The translations under genes were made by a program, and so were the position numbers. Below, piece after piece: positions 8,044-16,810 of a DNA stretch of 58,515 bases (the first letter of the stretch is position 1; each line of letters opens with the position of its first letter). The notes beneath the pieces were generated by a model, which saw nothing but the letters and a program-made list of their open reading frames with translations, was not told where the DNA came from and ran no database searches. This DNA comes from JAJZMY01 sp964604635. GTDB taxonomy: Archaea > Micrarchaeota > Micrarchaeia > Micrarchaeales > Micrarchaeaceae. The DNA is taken from NCBI GenBank assembly GCA_964604635.1, contig CAZRZO010000006.1, positions 1-58,515 of the forward strand, given 5' to 3'.

Positions 8044-11000
8044 ATGGATAATAATCAAATACCAAATACTGAAAAAGATAGCAATATAAAATTGGATTTA
8101 AATGAACAACAGAATATAAATAATCAGAATCAGGAAACAACTAATGANNNNNNNNNNNNNNNNNNNNNNNNNNNNNNNNNNNNNNNNNNNNNNNNNNNNN
8201 NNNNNNNNNNNNNNNNNNNNNNNNNNNNNNNNNNNNNNNNNNNNNNNCAATCAACTGATCAAACAAAAGACAATACTATTAATTCTAATTCAGAAGAACA
8301 ACATAATACAAATAATCAGAATCAGGAAATATTTAAAAAAATAATATATAAAAAAAATTTACCTATTAAGCCTATAATTGGAATTATAGCTGCTATTTTA
8401 ATTATAATTTTAGTTTATTCTTTTATTGGAAAACCAATTACTAATTCAGTTAATACAACAACAATCTCAAATGTGGTATCAACAACAATACCAATAACAG
8501 CAAAAAAAATAGAATTTCAGCAAATTAATAGTTGTAGAATAATAAATAAACCTGGAAAATACATTATAACTAATTCAATAAGAACGATTAATGAAAACGA
8601 ATCTTGTATTAATATAAATTCAAATAATGTTACTATTTCTTGTAATAATTTAAATATTATAGGATCAGGACCTTTTATTAATAATCCTCCATTTACTTAT
8701 GGTATTAGTATTACTAATAAAACAAATATAACAATATCTAAATGTAATATAAAATCTTTTTCATATGGTATTTTTTCTAATAATTCCAAAAGAATTTCAA
8801 TACTATATAATAATATTTCAAATAATTTTATTTCTAATCTTGCTTTAATAAATTCTCATAATATTAAAATATTAAATAATAGTTTTTTAAAGTCAGAAAC
8901 AAGTAAAGGTGCTATTTATTTAGCTAACAATTCTTCAGATATATTATTAGAAAATAATTTTATTTTATATAATGCCTTTTTAGGAATAAATGTAAGTTCT
9001 TCAAAAAATCAGTTTATTAATAATTATATTAATAATACACCATTATCTTTTTATTGTAGTTTAAATAATAGTTTTCCAATTAGTAGTACAGCAAAACAGG
9101 GTTTATGTTATAATAATGCTAATTGTGGTTTTGTAAGTTGTAAAGGATTTAATACTATATCTAATTTATCCTCTATTAATTTAAGTAATAAGATGAATGT
9201 TAAAAATGAAATAAATGAATGTGGTAGTATTAATAAACAAGGTGTTTATACACTAAATAGTAATATTGATATTAGTAATTTTGTTAATATTTCAAATCCT
9301 CTTGTTAATTCATCCCAATTAAGATGTATTAATATAAATTCAAATAATGTCACAATTAATTGTAATAATTTTAGTATTTCAAATTCACCTATTGGAATAT
9401 ATGCAAATAATAGAAATAACGTTTCTTTAAAAAACTGCAAAATTAAAAAATCAAATATTGCTATAGATTTTAAAAATATCATATCTGGACATTTAACAAA
9501 TATTAATATTAGTTATTCTAATATGTCTTTTAATCTTGATAATTCTTATAGTATTTTTATGTCTAATCTAAATTTAGTTCATAATACTTATGGTATTTAT
9601 TTATTAAATTCACGTGCTATTTCAATAAATAAATTTAATTTATCTAATAATAGTTATGGACTTTATCTTAACAAATCTTTTGGTAATATTTTTACTAATG
9701 GTACAATTTTTAATAATTCAAAAGTTGATGTATATGCTATTAACGGAGCAAATAAAACAAATGCAAATTTAATGCAATTTGTTAAATGCGGAATAACAGA
9801 TGCTAATTGGGCAACATGTAATCTTCATTTATCTGTATCACTTGCTTATTTTCCAATAAATAGCTGTGAAACAATATCTCATTCAGGAAATTATTCTTTA
9901 ATAAATAATATTGTTACTTCTAAATCAAATTGTATTAATATTAATACAGATAATGTAAAATTAAGTTGTTCAAAATATTCAATAATGGGTCCTACTAATT
10001 TGTTAGGTTCTGCAATATCAATTAATAATAAAACAAATGTTTCAATAAATTCTTGTAACATAAATGGATTTAATACTGGTATTAATGTTAAAAATTCTTC
10101 ACAAATAAGTTTAAAGAATATATCAATAAAAAGTTCATTATTTGGAATTTTATTAAATAATATAAATGACTCATATATTATAAAAAATAAAATTAGTGGT
10201 GGATCAAATACAAGTATTTTATTAAACAATGTAATAAATTCTAGTATTATTAATAACAATGTATCTTATGGATTGTCAAAAAATATTGGTATATTTATTG
10301 AAAATTCTACAAATAATATTATTAAAGGTAATATAGGATTTAACAATAATATAGGTATCTACTTAGAGTCAAAATCAAATAATAATTATATTGAAAATAA
10401 TATTATGGAATCAGATCAATATACTGATTATTTATGTAGTTCAAATAATAGTGGTTTAACTAATGAAATCAATGGAATAAATTATGGGAATATAAAAATT
10501 AATTGCCATTGGCTTGTTGCTTTATCACAATTAAATCCTAATATAAATTGTCCTTTCGTATCTTCTGCTTCTTCATATTCTCTATCTCATGATTTTGTTT
10601 ATCCTTATGGAAGTATATGTTATCAAATAACTAAATCAAATGATTCAACAATTAATTGTAATGGGCATACAATCATTGCAACAAAAGGTGGAATTTTTGC
10701 AAATTTAAAAAATGCATCTAATATTATAATTAAAAATTGTTATTTAAAAGGATTTACAACTCCAATATCTGCTCAAAATTCAAGCGTAAAAGTAATTAAT
10801 AATACTTTCTTTGAAAATAAATCAAATATTAGTGCAATTAATATTTCTTTATCTAGTCATACTGAAATAAATAAAAATAATATTTCAGGATATTTTATAG
10901 GTATATTATTCACAAAAAATTTAAATAGTTTTATTGAAAATAATAAAATTAATGCAGTATACCCTTATATTGTTAATAGATCAGTAGATATAAAAATTAC

Positions 11001-11214
11001 AAATAATACATCAAATAATCAGAGTTTAATTGGATTCCAATTATTAAATTCAACATCTAGTTTTTTTAAAAATAACAGCTTTTTTGGAATAGTAGGTATT
11101 TCTTGTCTATTTAAATCTCAAAATAGTAGTAGTAATTTAGATTTAGGAGATAATAAATGTTCAATAAATGACAATTGTTCATGGATAGTAAAATCTTCAG
11201 TAAATTGTAATTAA
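8044..11214 (+). CDS. Giant membrane-anchored beta-helix surface protein
   Basis: A cytoplasmic Gln/Asn-rich tail comes first, then one membrane segment (IIGIIAAILIIILVYSFI, about residues 110-128), a Thr-rich spacer and about 900 extracellular residues of right-handed beta-helix (NosD/PbH1-like) repeats full of N-N-x-I ladders. Four long modules repeat the pattern C-x(2)-I...G-x-Y...C-I-N-I...N-V-T-I-x-C-N, beginning near residues 160, 390, 604 and 831; paired cysteines suggest disulfides. There is no C-terminal anchor, so it sits in the membrane by its N-terminus. A 100-N gap near the N-terminus makes the length and frame there unsure. It is possibly an adhesin or glycan-binding protein; function is not demonstrated. 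Confidence 0.82.
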   Translation: MDNNQIPNTEKDSNIKLDLNEQQNINNQNQETTNXXXXXXXXXXXXXXXXXXXXXXXXXXXXXXXXXXQSTDQTKDNTINSNSEEQHNTNNQNQEIFKKIIYKKNLPIKPIIGIIAAILIIILVYSFIGKPITNSVNTTTISNVVSTTIPITAKKIEFQQINSCRIINKPGKYIITNSIRTINENESCININSNNVTISCNNLNIIGSGPFINNPPFTYGISITNKTNITISKCNIKSFSYGIFSNNSKRISILYNNISNNFISNLALINSHNIKILNNSFLKSETSKGAIYLANNSSDILLENNFILYNAFLGINVSSSKNQFINNYINNTPLSFYCSLNNSFPISSTAKQGLCYNNANCGFVSCKGFNTISNLSSINLSNKMNVKNEINECGSINKQGVYTLNSNIDISNFVNISNPLVNSSQLRCININSNNVTINCNNFSISNSPIGIYANNRNNVSLKNCKIKKSNIAIDFKNIISGHLTNINISYSNMSFNLDNSYSIFMSNLNLVHNTYGIYLLNSRAISINKFNLSNNSYGLYLNKSFGNIFTNGTIFNNSKVDVYAINGANKTNANLMQFVKCGITDANWATCNLHLSVSLAYFPINSCETISHSGNYSLINNIVTSKSNCININTDNVKLSCSKYSIMGPTNLLGSAISINNKTNVSINSCNINGFNTGINVKNSSQISLKNISIKSSLFGILLNNINDSYIIKNKISGGSNTSILLNNVINSSIINNNVSYGLSKNIGIFIENSTNNIIKGNIGFNNNIGIYLESKSNNNYIENNIMESDQYTDYLCSSNNSGLTNEINGINYGNIKINCHWLVALSQLNPNINCPFVSSASSYSLSHDFVYPYGSICYQITKSNDSTINCNGHTIIATKGGIFANLKNASNIIIKNCYLKGFTTPISAQNSSVKVINNTFFENKSNISAINISLSSHTEINKNNISGYFIGILFTKNLNSFIENNKINAVYPYIVNRSVDIKITNNTSNNQSLIGFQLLNSTSSFFKNNSFFGIVGISCLFKSQNSSSNLDLGDNKCSINDNCSWIVKSSVNCN
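8148..8247. other. Assembly gap (100 N) inside a short tandem repeat
   Basis: Exactly 100 N. The coding sequence on both sides encodes nearly the same peptide, E-Q-x-N-x-N-N-Q-N-Q-E, with matching DNA (AATAATCAGAATCAGGAAA), so the gap covers an unresolved tandem repeat. The real length is unknown; the reading frame across it is an assumption. Confidence 0.95.
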
Positions 11215-11247
11215 TTTTTATACTATTTGTTACTAATTAGGGAGTAA

Positions 11248-13020
11248 ATGTTATTCAAAGAATTAATAGAATATTATGATAAAATTGAAAAAGTTAGTTC
11301 TAGATTAGCAATGATAGATATTTTAGCTGATTTATTTAAAAAACTTGATATTAATGAAATTGCAAAAACAATTTATATTTCACGAGGTATTTTAGCACCT
11401 TCTTTTATGAATTTGAAATTAGGTATTGCAGATAAAATAATAGAAGAAGCAATAATATTATCAGTAAATATAAAAAAAGAAGTAATAGAAAATACTTATG
11501 CAAAACTAGGTGATCTTGGTTTAGCTGCTAAACAAATATTAGAAGAAAATACAAAAACAAAACAAATAATTATAAATTCAAAAGAGTATTCTATTTTGGA
11601 TGTTTATGAATTAATGATGAAAATATCCTCAACAGTAGGACACGGAAGTAAAAGTATAAAAATAAAATTACTTTCTAATTTTTTTTCCTTGTCAACACCT
11701 TCAGAAGCTAAATATATAATTAGATTTGCATTAGGTCAGTTAAGGCTTGGATTTGGAGATTATACAATATTAGAAGCATTATCATTAGTTTCAACAAATA
11801 ATAGAAAATTTAAACAAGAATTAGAACAGGCTTATAATATTTGCAATGATCTGGGGTATATTGGTGAACTATTATTTAGTGGTGGTGTTGTTGCTATTAA
11901 AAATATAAAAGTTACTTTATTTAAACCAATAAGACCTGCATTGGCTGAAAGAGCAATAACAACTCATCAAATTGTTGAAAAAATGGGAAAAATATATGCT
12001 GTTGAACAAAAATATGATGGATTTAGATGTCAAATACATAAAAAAAATAATACAGTTAAAATTTTTTCAAGAAATCTTGATGAAACAACACATATGTTTC
12101 CAGATATTGTAAAAGAAGTAATTAATTCAATAAAAGAAGAAGAAATAATATTTGAAGGTGAAGCAATTGCATTTAATGAAGCAACCCATGAATTTTTACC
12201 TTTTCAAGAAACAATACAAAGAAAAAGGATTTATGATATTGAAAATAAAATAAAAGAAATTCCATTGCATTTATTTGCTTTTGATCTTTTATATCTTAAT
12301 AAAAAAAGTTATTTAAATATTAAATATGAAAAAAGGCAAAAAAAATTAAAAGAAATTTTAAAGAATTCTGAATTTATATCACCAGCAAAAAGGATTATTA
12401 GCAAATCAGAAGAAGATTTAGAAAAATTCTTTCAGGAATCTATTGAACAAGGATTAGAAGGAATTGTTGCAAAAAGCTTAAACTCTAATTATATTGCAGG
12501 AGCAAGAAAATTTTCTTGGATTAAAATGAAAAGAAGTTATAGGGGTGAATTATCTGATTCTTTAGATCTTGTAATTATTGGATATTTTCTTGGAAAGGGA
12601 AGTAGAGCAGTATTTGGATTTGGTGGATTATTATGTGCTGTGTATAATAAAAAGAAAGATATATTTGAATCAGTATCAAAATTAGGTACTGGTTTTAGTC
12701 AAGAACAAATGATTGAATTTAAAAAATTATTAAATAAAATAAAATTAAAAACTAAACCAGTAAGAGTTAATTCAATTATAGAACCTGATTTTTGGGTTGA
12801 ACCAAAATATATTGTTGTTGTAAGATCTGATGAAATAACTAAATCCCCAACACATACATGTGGAAAAGAAAATAATATTGGTTATGCATTAAGATTTCCA
12901 AGATTAATTTCAAAGAATGAAACAATAAGAAAAGATAAAAGTGCTGAAGATGCAACAACAACAAAAGAAATAATTGAAATGTTTAATAATCAAAAATATA
13001 GTAAAATAGAAGATAATTAA
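11248..13020 (+). CDS. lig: ATP-dependent DNA ligase
   Basis: Seals nicks in DNA during replication and repair by enzyme adenylation. The 590 residues are the normal size for the archaeal enzyme: an N-terminal DNA-binding domain, a nucleotidyltransferase domain with motif I E-Q-K-Y-D-G-F-R (adenylated Lys255), a downstream E-G-E motif (IFEGEAIAF), E-G-I-V-A-K, and motif V W-I-K-M-K-R, then the OB domain with DLVIIGYFLGKGSR. The start ATG has GGGAG four bases upstream. It lies 33 bases after the beta-helix gene and converges with an exported-protein gene 11 bases beyond its stop. Confidence 0.96.
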   Translation: MLFKELIEYYDKIEKVSSRLAMIDILADLFKKLDINEIAKTIYISRGILAPSFMNLKLGIADKIIEEAIILSVNIKKEVIENTYAKLGDLGLAAKQILEENTKTKQIIINSKEYSILDVYELMMKISSTVGHGSKSIKIKLLSNFFSLSTPSEAKYIIRFALGQLRLGFGDYTILEALSLVSTNNRKFKQELEQAYNICNDLGYIGELLFSGGVVAIKNIKVTLFKPIRPALAERAITTHQIVEKMGKIYAVEQKYDGFRCQIHKKNNTVKIFSRNLDETTHMFPDIVKEVINSIKEEEIIFEGEAIAFNEATHEFLPFQETIQRKRIYDIENKIKEIPLHLFAFDLLYLNKKSYLNIKYEKRQKKLKEILKNSEFISPAKRIISKSEEDLEKFFQESIEQGLEGIVAKSLNSNYIAGARKFSWIKMKRSYRGELSDSLDLVIIGYFLGKGSRAVFGFGGLLCAVYNKKKDIFESVSKLGTGFSQEQMIEFKKLLNKIKLKTKPVRVNSIIEPDFWVEPKYIVVVRSDEITKSPTHTCGKENNIGYALRFPRLISKNETIRKDKSAEDATTTKEIIEMFNNQKYSKIEDN

Positions 13021-13031
13021 TTATTCAATAA

Positions 13032-13703
13032 CTAATTTCTGAAACCAACTCTCACACTATCTTGACAAATTCCTTTATTATTTATCAATGCTCTAACTTG
13101 AACAGGTACTATTGAATTAATGGATTTTAAAGGATACTGATTTATACTATATATTTTATTTTTAATAATTGCCCGTTGAGAAATTTGTGAAGAATATGGT
13201 TTAAAAACTAATATTGGTTGTATTTTTATAACAGTAACAGAAGATAATTTTAATAATTTTATTGCATTGTAGTTATAACTATTAAATTTTGAAAAAAGAA
13301 ATTGTTGAAAATTATAAGCATTAATATTTAATAATAATATATCATAAGTAGTATTATCAATTGTACTAAAACTAATATTATCTGTTAAATTTAGTTTATT
13401 TAAAATATTCTCCAATATCTGTGAAGTATTATTTATATCTGTAATATTTTTATTACTATTGTTAATCTTTGATTGGTTGAATTTATTTAAAGATAAAATT
13501 AAATTATTACTATAATTTACAATAATTGCATTTGATTCATTTATTGCAAATACACCATTACAATTAATTAATGAAGAATTTGATTTATTAGCAGATGTGT
13601 GTTGAACATTATTATTAGTTCCTCCAACTCCTATATAAGAACTTAGAAATATCAAAAAAACAAATATACTTCCAATAACTAATGTAATCTTATTTTTATC
13701 CAT
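13032..13703 (-). CDS. Exported or membrane-anchored protein, unknown
   Basis: 223 residues with one N-terminal hydrophobic segment (ITLVIGSIFVFLIFLSSYIGV, 6-26 region) and a Ser/Asn-rich exterior holding many N-x-S/T sequons and two cysteines. The signal segment may be a cleaved leader or a permanent anchor. I recognise no family. The last third (VQVRALINNKGICQDSVRVGF) looks like beta strands. It converges with the DNA ligase gene and is divergent from gltX. Confidence 0.6.
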   Translation of the reverse strand: MDKNKITLVIGSIFVFLIFLSSYIGVGGTNNNVQHTSANKSNSSLINCNGVFAINESNAIIVNYSNNLILSLNKFNQSKINNSNKNITDINNTSQILENILNKLNLTDNISFSTIDNTTYDILLLNINAYNFQQFLFSKFNSYNYNAIKLLKLSSVTVIKIQPILVFKPYSSQISQRAIIKNKIYSINQYPLKSINSIVPVQVRALINNKGICQDSVRVGFRN

Positions 13704-13842
13704 CTTATCATTTTAAATTTAGATTATATTATTAAAATTAATAAATTAATATTTATTTTATAGTAATTTTATGATTTAAATTATTAATTCAATATTAAAA
13801 TAAATTAAGGTTTTAATTTTTATATAATTTTATATTATATGT

Positions 13843-13878
13843 TTTATAATAATGTATTATTTTATAATAATGTATTAT
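13843..13878 (+). repeat. Two perfect 18-bp tandem repeats upstream of gltX
   Basis: The unit TTTATAATAATGTATTAT occurs twice in direct tandem, with a partial third copy (AATGTATT) behind it. It ends 27 bases before the gltX ATG, so it overlaps the position expected for the TATA box of a leaderless gltX transcript. Each unit itself contains TTTATAAT. Confidence 0.7.
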
Positions 13879-13904
13879 AATGTATTGATAATTGTAATGA
13901 TAAT

Positions 13905-15647
13905 ATGGACTTAAATATTAATAGAATAATAAAAAAATACACAATAAAAAATGCAAAAGAATATAAAAAAGCTGATGCAATTAGTGTTTTAAATAAAGTT
14001 ATTTCTATAATTAAAATAAATAAATTAGATTATGATTTTTTTATTCTTAAAAAAGAAGTTAATAAAACAGTAGAAGCTATGAATAAATTAGATAGAAATG
14101 AAATTGAAAAAGAGTATATTGAATATAATAAAGAATTTAAAGAAGAATATGAAAAAAAAGCAAAACAGAGTGTACCAAAGTTTATTTTAGAAGGTGCTAT
14201 TGAAAATAATTTTGCTACACGTTTTCCACCAGAACCAAATGGTTATTTACATTTAGGACATGCAAAACAAATTTTTTTAGAGCAAGAGTTTATTAAAATT
14301 TATAAAGGTAAATTTTTTTTATTTTTTGATGATACTAATCCTGAAAAAGAAAAACAAGAATATATTGATAATATAAAAAAAGACTTAAAATGGCTTGGGA
14401 TTAAATTTGATAGAGAATATTATGCTAGCGATTTTATTAATGAAATTTATACATTTGCAAGACAATTAATAAAAAATAAAAAAGCATATGCTTGTACTTG
14501 CAAATTAGATATAATAAAATATAATAGATTTAATGGAATTGAATGTGAACATAGAAAAAATGAGATTAAATTTAATTTAGAGATATTTGAAGATATGTTA
14601 AAAGGAAAATACAATGAAGGTGAATGTATTATAAGATTTAGTGGTGATCTAAAAAGTCAAAATACAACATTAAGAGATCCCACATTATTAAGAATTAAAA
14701 AATTCCCACATTATAGACAAAAAAATAAATATATTGTATGGCCAACTTATGATTTAAATACGCCTGTATTAGATTCTATTAATGGCGTAACAGATACAAT
14801 ACGTGGAAAAGAATATGAATTAAGAGATGAATTATATAAAAAAATATTAAAAGCATTAAATCTAAGAGTTCCACGAACTCATTTAGAATCAAGACTTACT
14901 ATTAAAAATAATACAACATCAAAAAGAGAACTAAATGCATTAATTAATGAAAAATTAATATTAAGTTACTCTGATCCTAGATTAGTTACTATTGCGGGTT
15001 TAAGAAGTAGAGGTATACAACCAGAAGCAATAAAAAATTTTTCATTAAGATTTGGAATGAGTAAAACAGATAGTATAGTAGATATATCTTTATTATTAGA
15101 TGAAAATAAAAAATTAATAGATTCTTATGCGAAAAGATTGTTTTTTGTTGCAAATCCAATTAAATTAATAATAAATAATTTTAATTCTAATGAGATAAAA
15201 TTAAAAATAAAACTTCATCCAAATAGAAATTTAGGATTTAGAGAGATTGAAATTAAAGATAATATTTTTTATATAAGTAAAAATGATGCTTTAAAATTAA
15301 AAACAAATGAAATAATATATTTAAAAGACTTTCATAATATTATTGTAAAGCAAATTAATAAAAATGAAATTTATGCAGATTTAATAGACAATAATAAGAA
15401 TAGAAAATATAAAACAATACAATGGGTATCAAATAATAATTATATTAATATAAATGTTATTATTCCTAAAGATTTATTAAAAAATAATAAGTTTAATAGT
15501 GAAAGTTTAGAGATAGAAAATGGATTTGCAGAAAAATATATTTTAAAATTAAATAAAAAAAATATTGTCCAATTTGAAAGATTTGGATTTTGTATATTAA
15601 ATAATAATGATAATAATAAATTTGAATTTATTTTCATCTCAAATTAA
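13905..15647 (+). CDS. gltX: Glutamyl-tRNA synthetase (archaeal type)
   Basis: Class I synthetase attaching Glu to tRNA-Glu, and in most archaea also to tRNA-Gln. An N-terminal extension of about 110 residues, typical of archaeal and eukaryotic enzymes, precedes the catalytic domain: TRFPPEPNGYLHLGHAK carries the HIGH-type motif, FFDDTNPEKEK follows, and TTSKRELNALI is the KMSKS-type loop. The C-terminal half is the beta-barrel anticodon domain of the GlnRS-like branch rather than the bacterial alpha-helical cage. 580 residues is normal. The absence of a GlnRS gene here fits, but does not prove, the transamidation route for Gln-tRNA. The HAD gene starts eight bases after its stop. Confidence 0.93.
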   Translation: MDLNINRIIKKYTIKNAKEYKKADAISVLNKVISIIKINKLDYDFFILKKEVNKTVEAMNKLDRNEIEKEYIEYNKEFKEEYEKKAKQSVPKFILEGAIENNFATRFPPEPNGYLHLGHAKQIFLEQEFIKIYKGKFFLFFDDTNPEKEKQEYIDNIKKDLKWLGIKFDREYYASDFINEIYTFARQLIKNKKAYACTCKLDIIKYNRFNGIECEHRKNEIKFNLEIFEDMLKGKYNEGECIIRFSGDLKSQNTTLRDPTLLRIKKFPHYRQKNKYIVWPTYDLNTPVLDSINGVTDTIRGKEYELRDELYKKILKALNLRVPRTHLESRLTIKNNTTSKRELNALINEKLILSYSDPRLVTIAGLRSRGIQPEAIKNFSLRFGMSKTDSIVDISLLLDENKKLIDSYAKRLFFVANPIKLIINNFNSNEIKLKIKLHPNRNLGFREIEIKDNIFYISKNDALKLKTNEIIYLKDFHNIIVKQINKNEIYADLIDNNKNRKYKTIQWVSNNNYININVIIPKDLLKNNKFNSESLEIENGFAEKYILKLNKKNIVQFERFGFCILNNNDNNKFEFIFISN

Positions 15648-15655
15648 TTGATTTA

Positions 15656-16303
15656 ATGAATAAGATAAAATTAGAAAAATATGATGTATTTATTTTCGAT
15701 TGGGACGGAACATTGAATCCAATGAGATTAGTTTTAAGAATAAATGGAAAACTTAAAAAGTTTATAAAATTATTTGAGAGCATAAAAAAAGCAAAAAAAA
15801 TAGATATAATAAATTTAAATAAATTAGATAAAGAAATACTTAGACATAAAGAGGCAAAAAATAATTTATTGTCAATAATTATTGATATGTTTTTAATATT
15901 CAGTAAACCAAAAATACATAATGATACTATCAAACTTCTTCAAACATTAAAGAAAAATAATAAAAAAATTGTATTATTTACAAATGGTGGGAGTTATAGA
16001 GTAGAAAAAGAATTACATTATTTAAAATTAAATAAATATTTTGATTTAGTAATAAGCGCAAGGAAATTAAGAGCTTTAAAACCTAGTTCAACTGGAATTG
16101 AGCTTATTTGTAAATTATTAAAAAGTGATAAACAGCGAGTTTTAATGCTTGGAGATTCTGTTGATGATTTAATAAGTGGAAAAAATGCAAAAATAAATAT
16201 ATGTGGAATTTCAGATGGATTTGATTCTTTTAAAAGTCTTAAAGTAGCTAAACCAGATTATTTATTTAAAAGTATTGAACAACTTAAAAATAATTTAGAA
16301 TAA
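15656..16303 (+). CDS. HAD-superfamily phosphatase
   Basis: A 215-residue hydrolase with all HAD motifs: motif I DWDGTLN (nucleophile Asp15, acid/base Asp17), motif II LFTNGG, motif III lysine in ALKPS and motif IV GDSVDD. A helical C1 cap lies between motifs I and II, as in phosphoglycolate phosphatase-like enzymes. The substrate cannot be told. It follows gltX by eight bases and is probably in the same transcript; it ends two bases short of the convergent RNHCP gene. Confidence 0.87.
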   Translation: MNKIKLEKYDVFIFDWDGTLNPMRLVLRINGKLKKFIKLFESIKKAKKIDIINLNKLDKEILRHKEAKNNLLSIIIDMFLIFSKPKIHNDTIKLLQTLKKNNKKIVLFTNGGSYRVEKELHYLKLNKYFDLVISARKLRALKPSSTGIELICKLLKSDKQRVLMLGDSVDDLISGKNAKINICGISDGFDSFKSLKVAKPDYLFKSIEQLKNNLE

Positions 16304-16305
16304 TT

Positions 16306-16608
16306 TTAAAATTTTTTAATTAATTCAAATAAAAGATCAATATTATCTTTATCTGCTTGCTTAACTCTTTTTTTTATTCTACATTTTTTACATTTATATG
16401 TTATCATAAAATAAGATCTGAAATATTGTGCAGAAATAGGATACATCAGACCTAAACATAGTGATTTTCTATCACCTGGGTTTATGTCAACATGTTTACT
16501 TGTTAAACAATTCGGACAGTGATCTGTATAACCATTACTTTTAACAAATATTTTACAAACTTCACATTCAAAATTTTGTATATTTCTTTGAAATAATTTT
16601 GATGACAA
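16306..16608 (-). CDS. RNHCP-domain zinc-ribbon protein
   Basis: A 100-residue protein matching the RNHCP family: F-E-C-E-V-C, then D-H-C-P-N-C-L-x-S-x-H-V-D and P-G-D-R-K-S-L-C-L-G-L-M-x-P, ending in a second CxxC (Y-K-C-K-K-C). The family's name motif R-N-H-C-P is Y-T-D-H-C-P here. Several Cys pairs imply zinc binding; the molecular role is unknown. No ATG is available in frame; I use TTG at 16608, 21 bases after the 3' end of tRNA-Cys on the same strand, so the two may be co-transcribed. Confidence 0.8.
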   Translation of the reverse strand: MSSKLFQRNIQNFECEVCKIFVKSNGYTDHCPNCLTSKHVDINPGDRKSLCLGLMYPISAQYFRSYFMITYKCKKCRIKKRVKQADKDNIDLLFELIKKF

Positions 16609-16629
16609 AAAATCATTTTTAATAATAAT

Positions 16630-16716
16630 AGCCAGGAGGGGGATTTTCGTATTTTATATATCGAACCCCTCTCTGCCGCTCTGCAGGCGGCTGCATAGCC
16701 AATCTGCCATCCTGGC
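16630..16716 (-). tRNA. tRNA-Cys (GCA) with a 16-nt T-loop intron
   Basis: Read on the minus strand. The acceptor stem is GCCAGGA (16716-16710) with TCCTGGC (16637-16631), discriminator U73. The anticodon arm is GCCGC-CTGCAGA-GCGGC, anticodon GCA (Cys). The T-arm GGGG-TTCG...CCCCC is interrupted; TTCG pairs with CGAA to make the 4-bp centre of a BHB with bulges ATA and AAT. Splicing gives a normal seven-base T-loop TTCGATT. A49-C65 of the T-stem is a mismatch. CCA is not encoded. Mature length 71. Confidence 0.9.
16644..16659 (-). other. Intron of tRNA-Cys, position 59/60
   Basis: 16 nt, ATATAAAATACGAAAA on the minus strand. The boundaries follow from the BHB bulges and from restoring a seven-base T-loop; a shift by one base cannot be excluded. 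Confidence 0.75.
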
Positions 16717-16810
16717 ATAATATATTATTAATATATTTTTATAATAATAATTTAAATAAACATATATTATAAATAAAATTAATATAAATAAAATAATTAA
16801 AAATAACTAG

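Noticed and set aside
8144..8344. Small plus-strand frame across the first N gap
   Set aside because: It consists mostly of undetermined codons and overlaps the beta-helix gene in another frame.
9246..10259. Minus-strand frames inside the beta-helix gene
   Set aside because: They are shadows of the Asn/Ile-rich repeats; the translations are Leu/Phe/Ile-rich without any family pattern.
13905..15647. Glutaminyl-tRNA synthetase
   Set aside because: The overall archaeal GluRS layout and length fit better; GlnRS is generally absent from archaea, though substrate specificity cannot be proved by eye.
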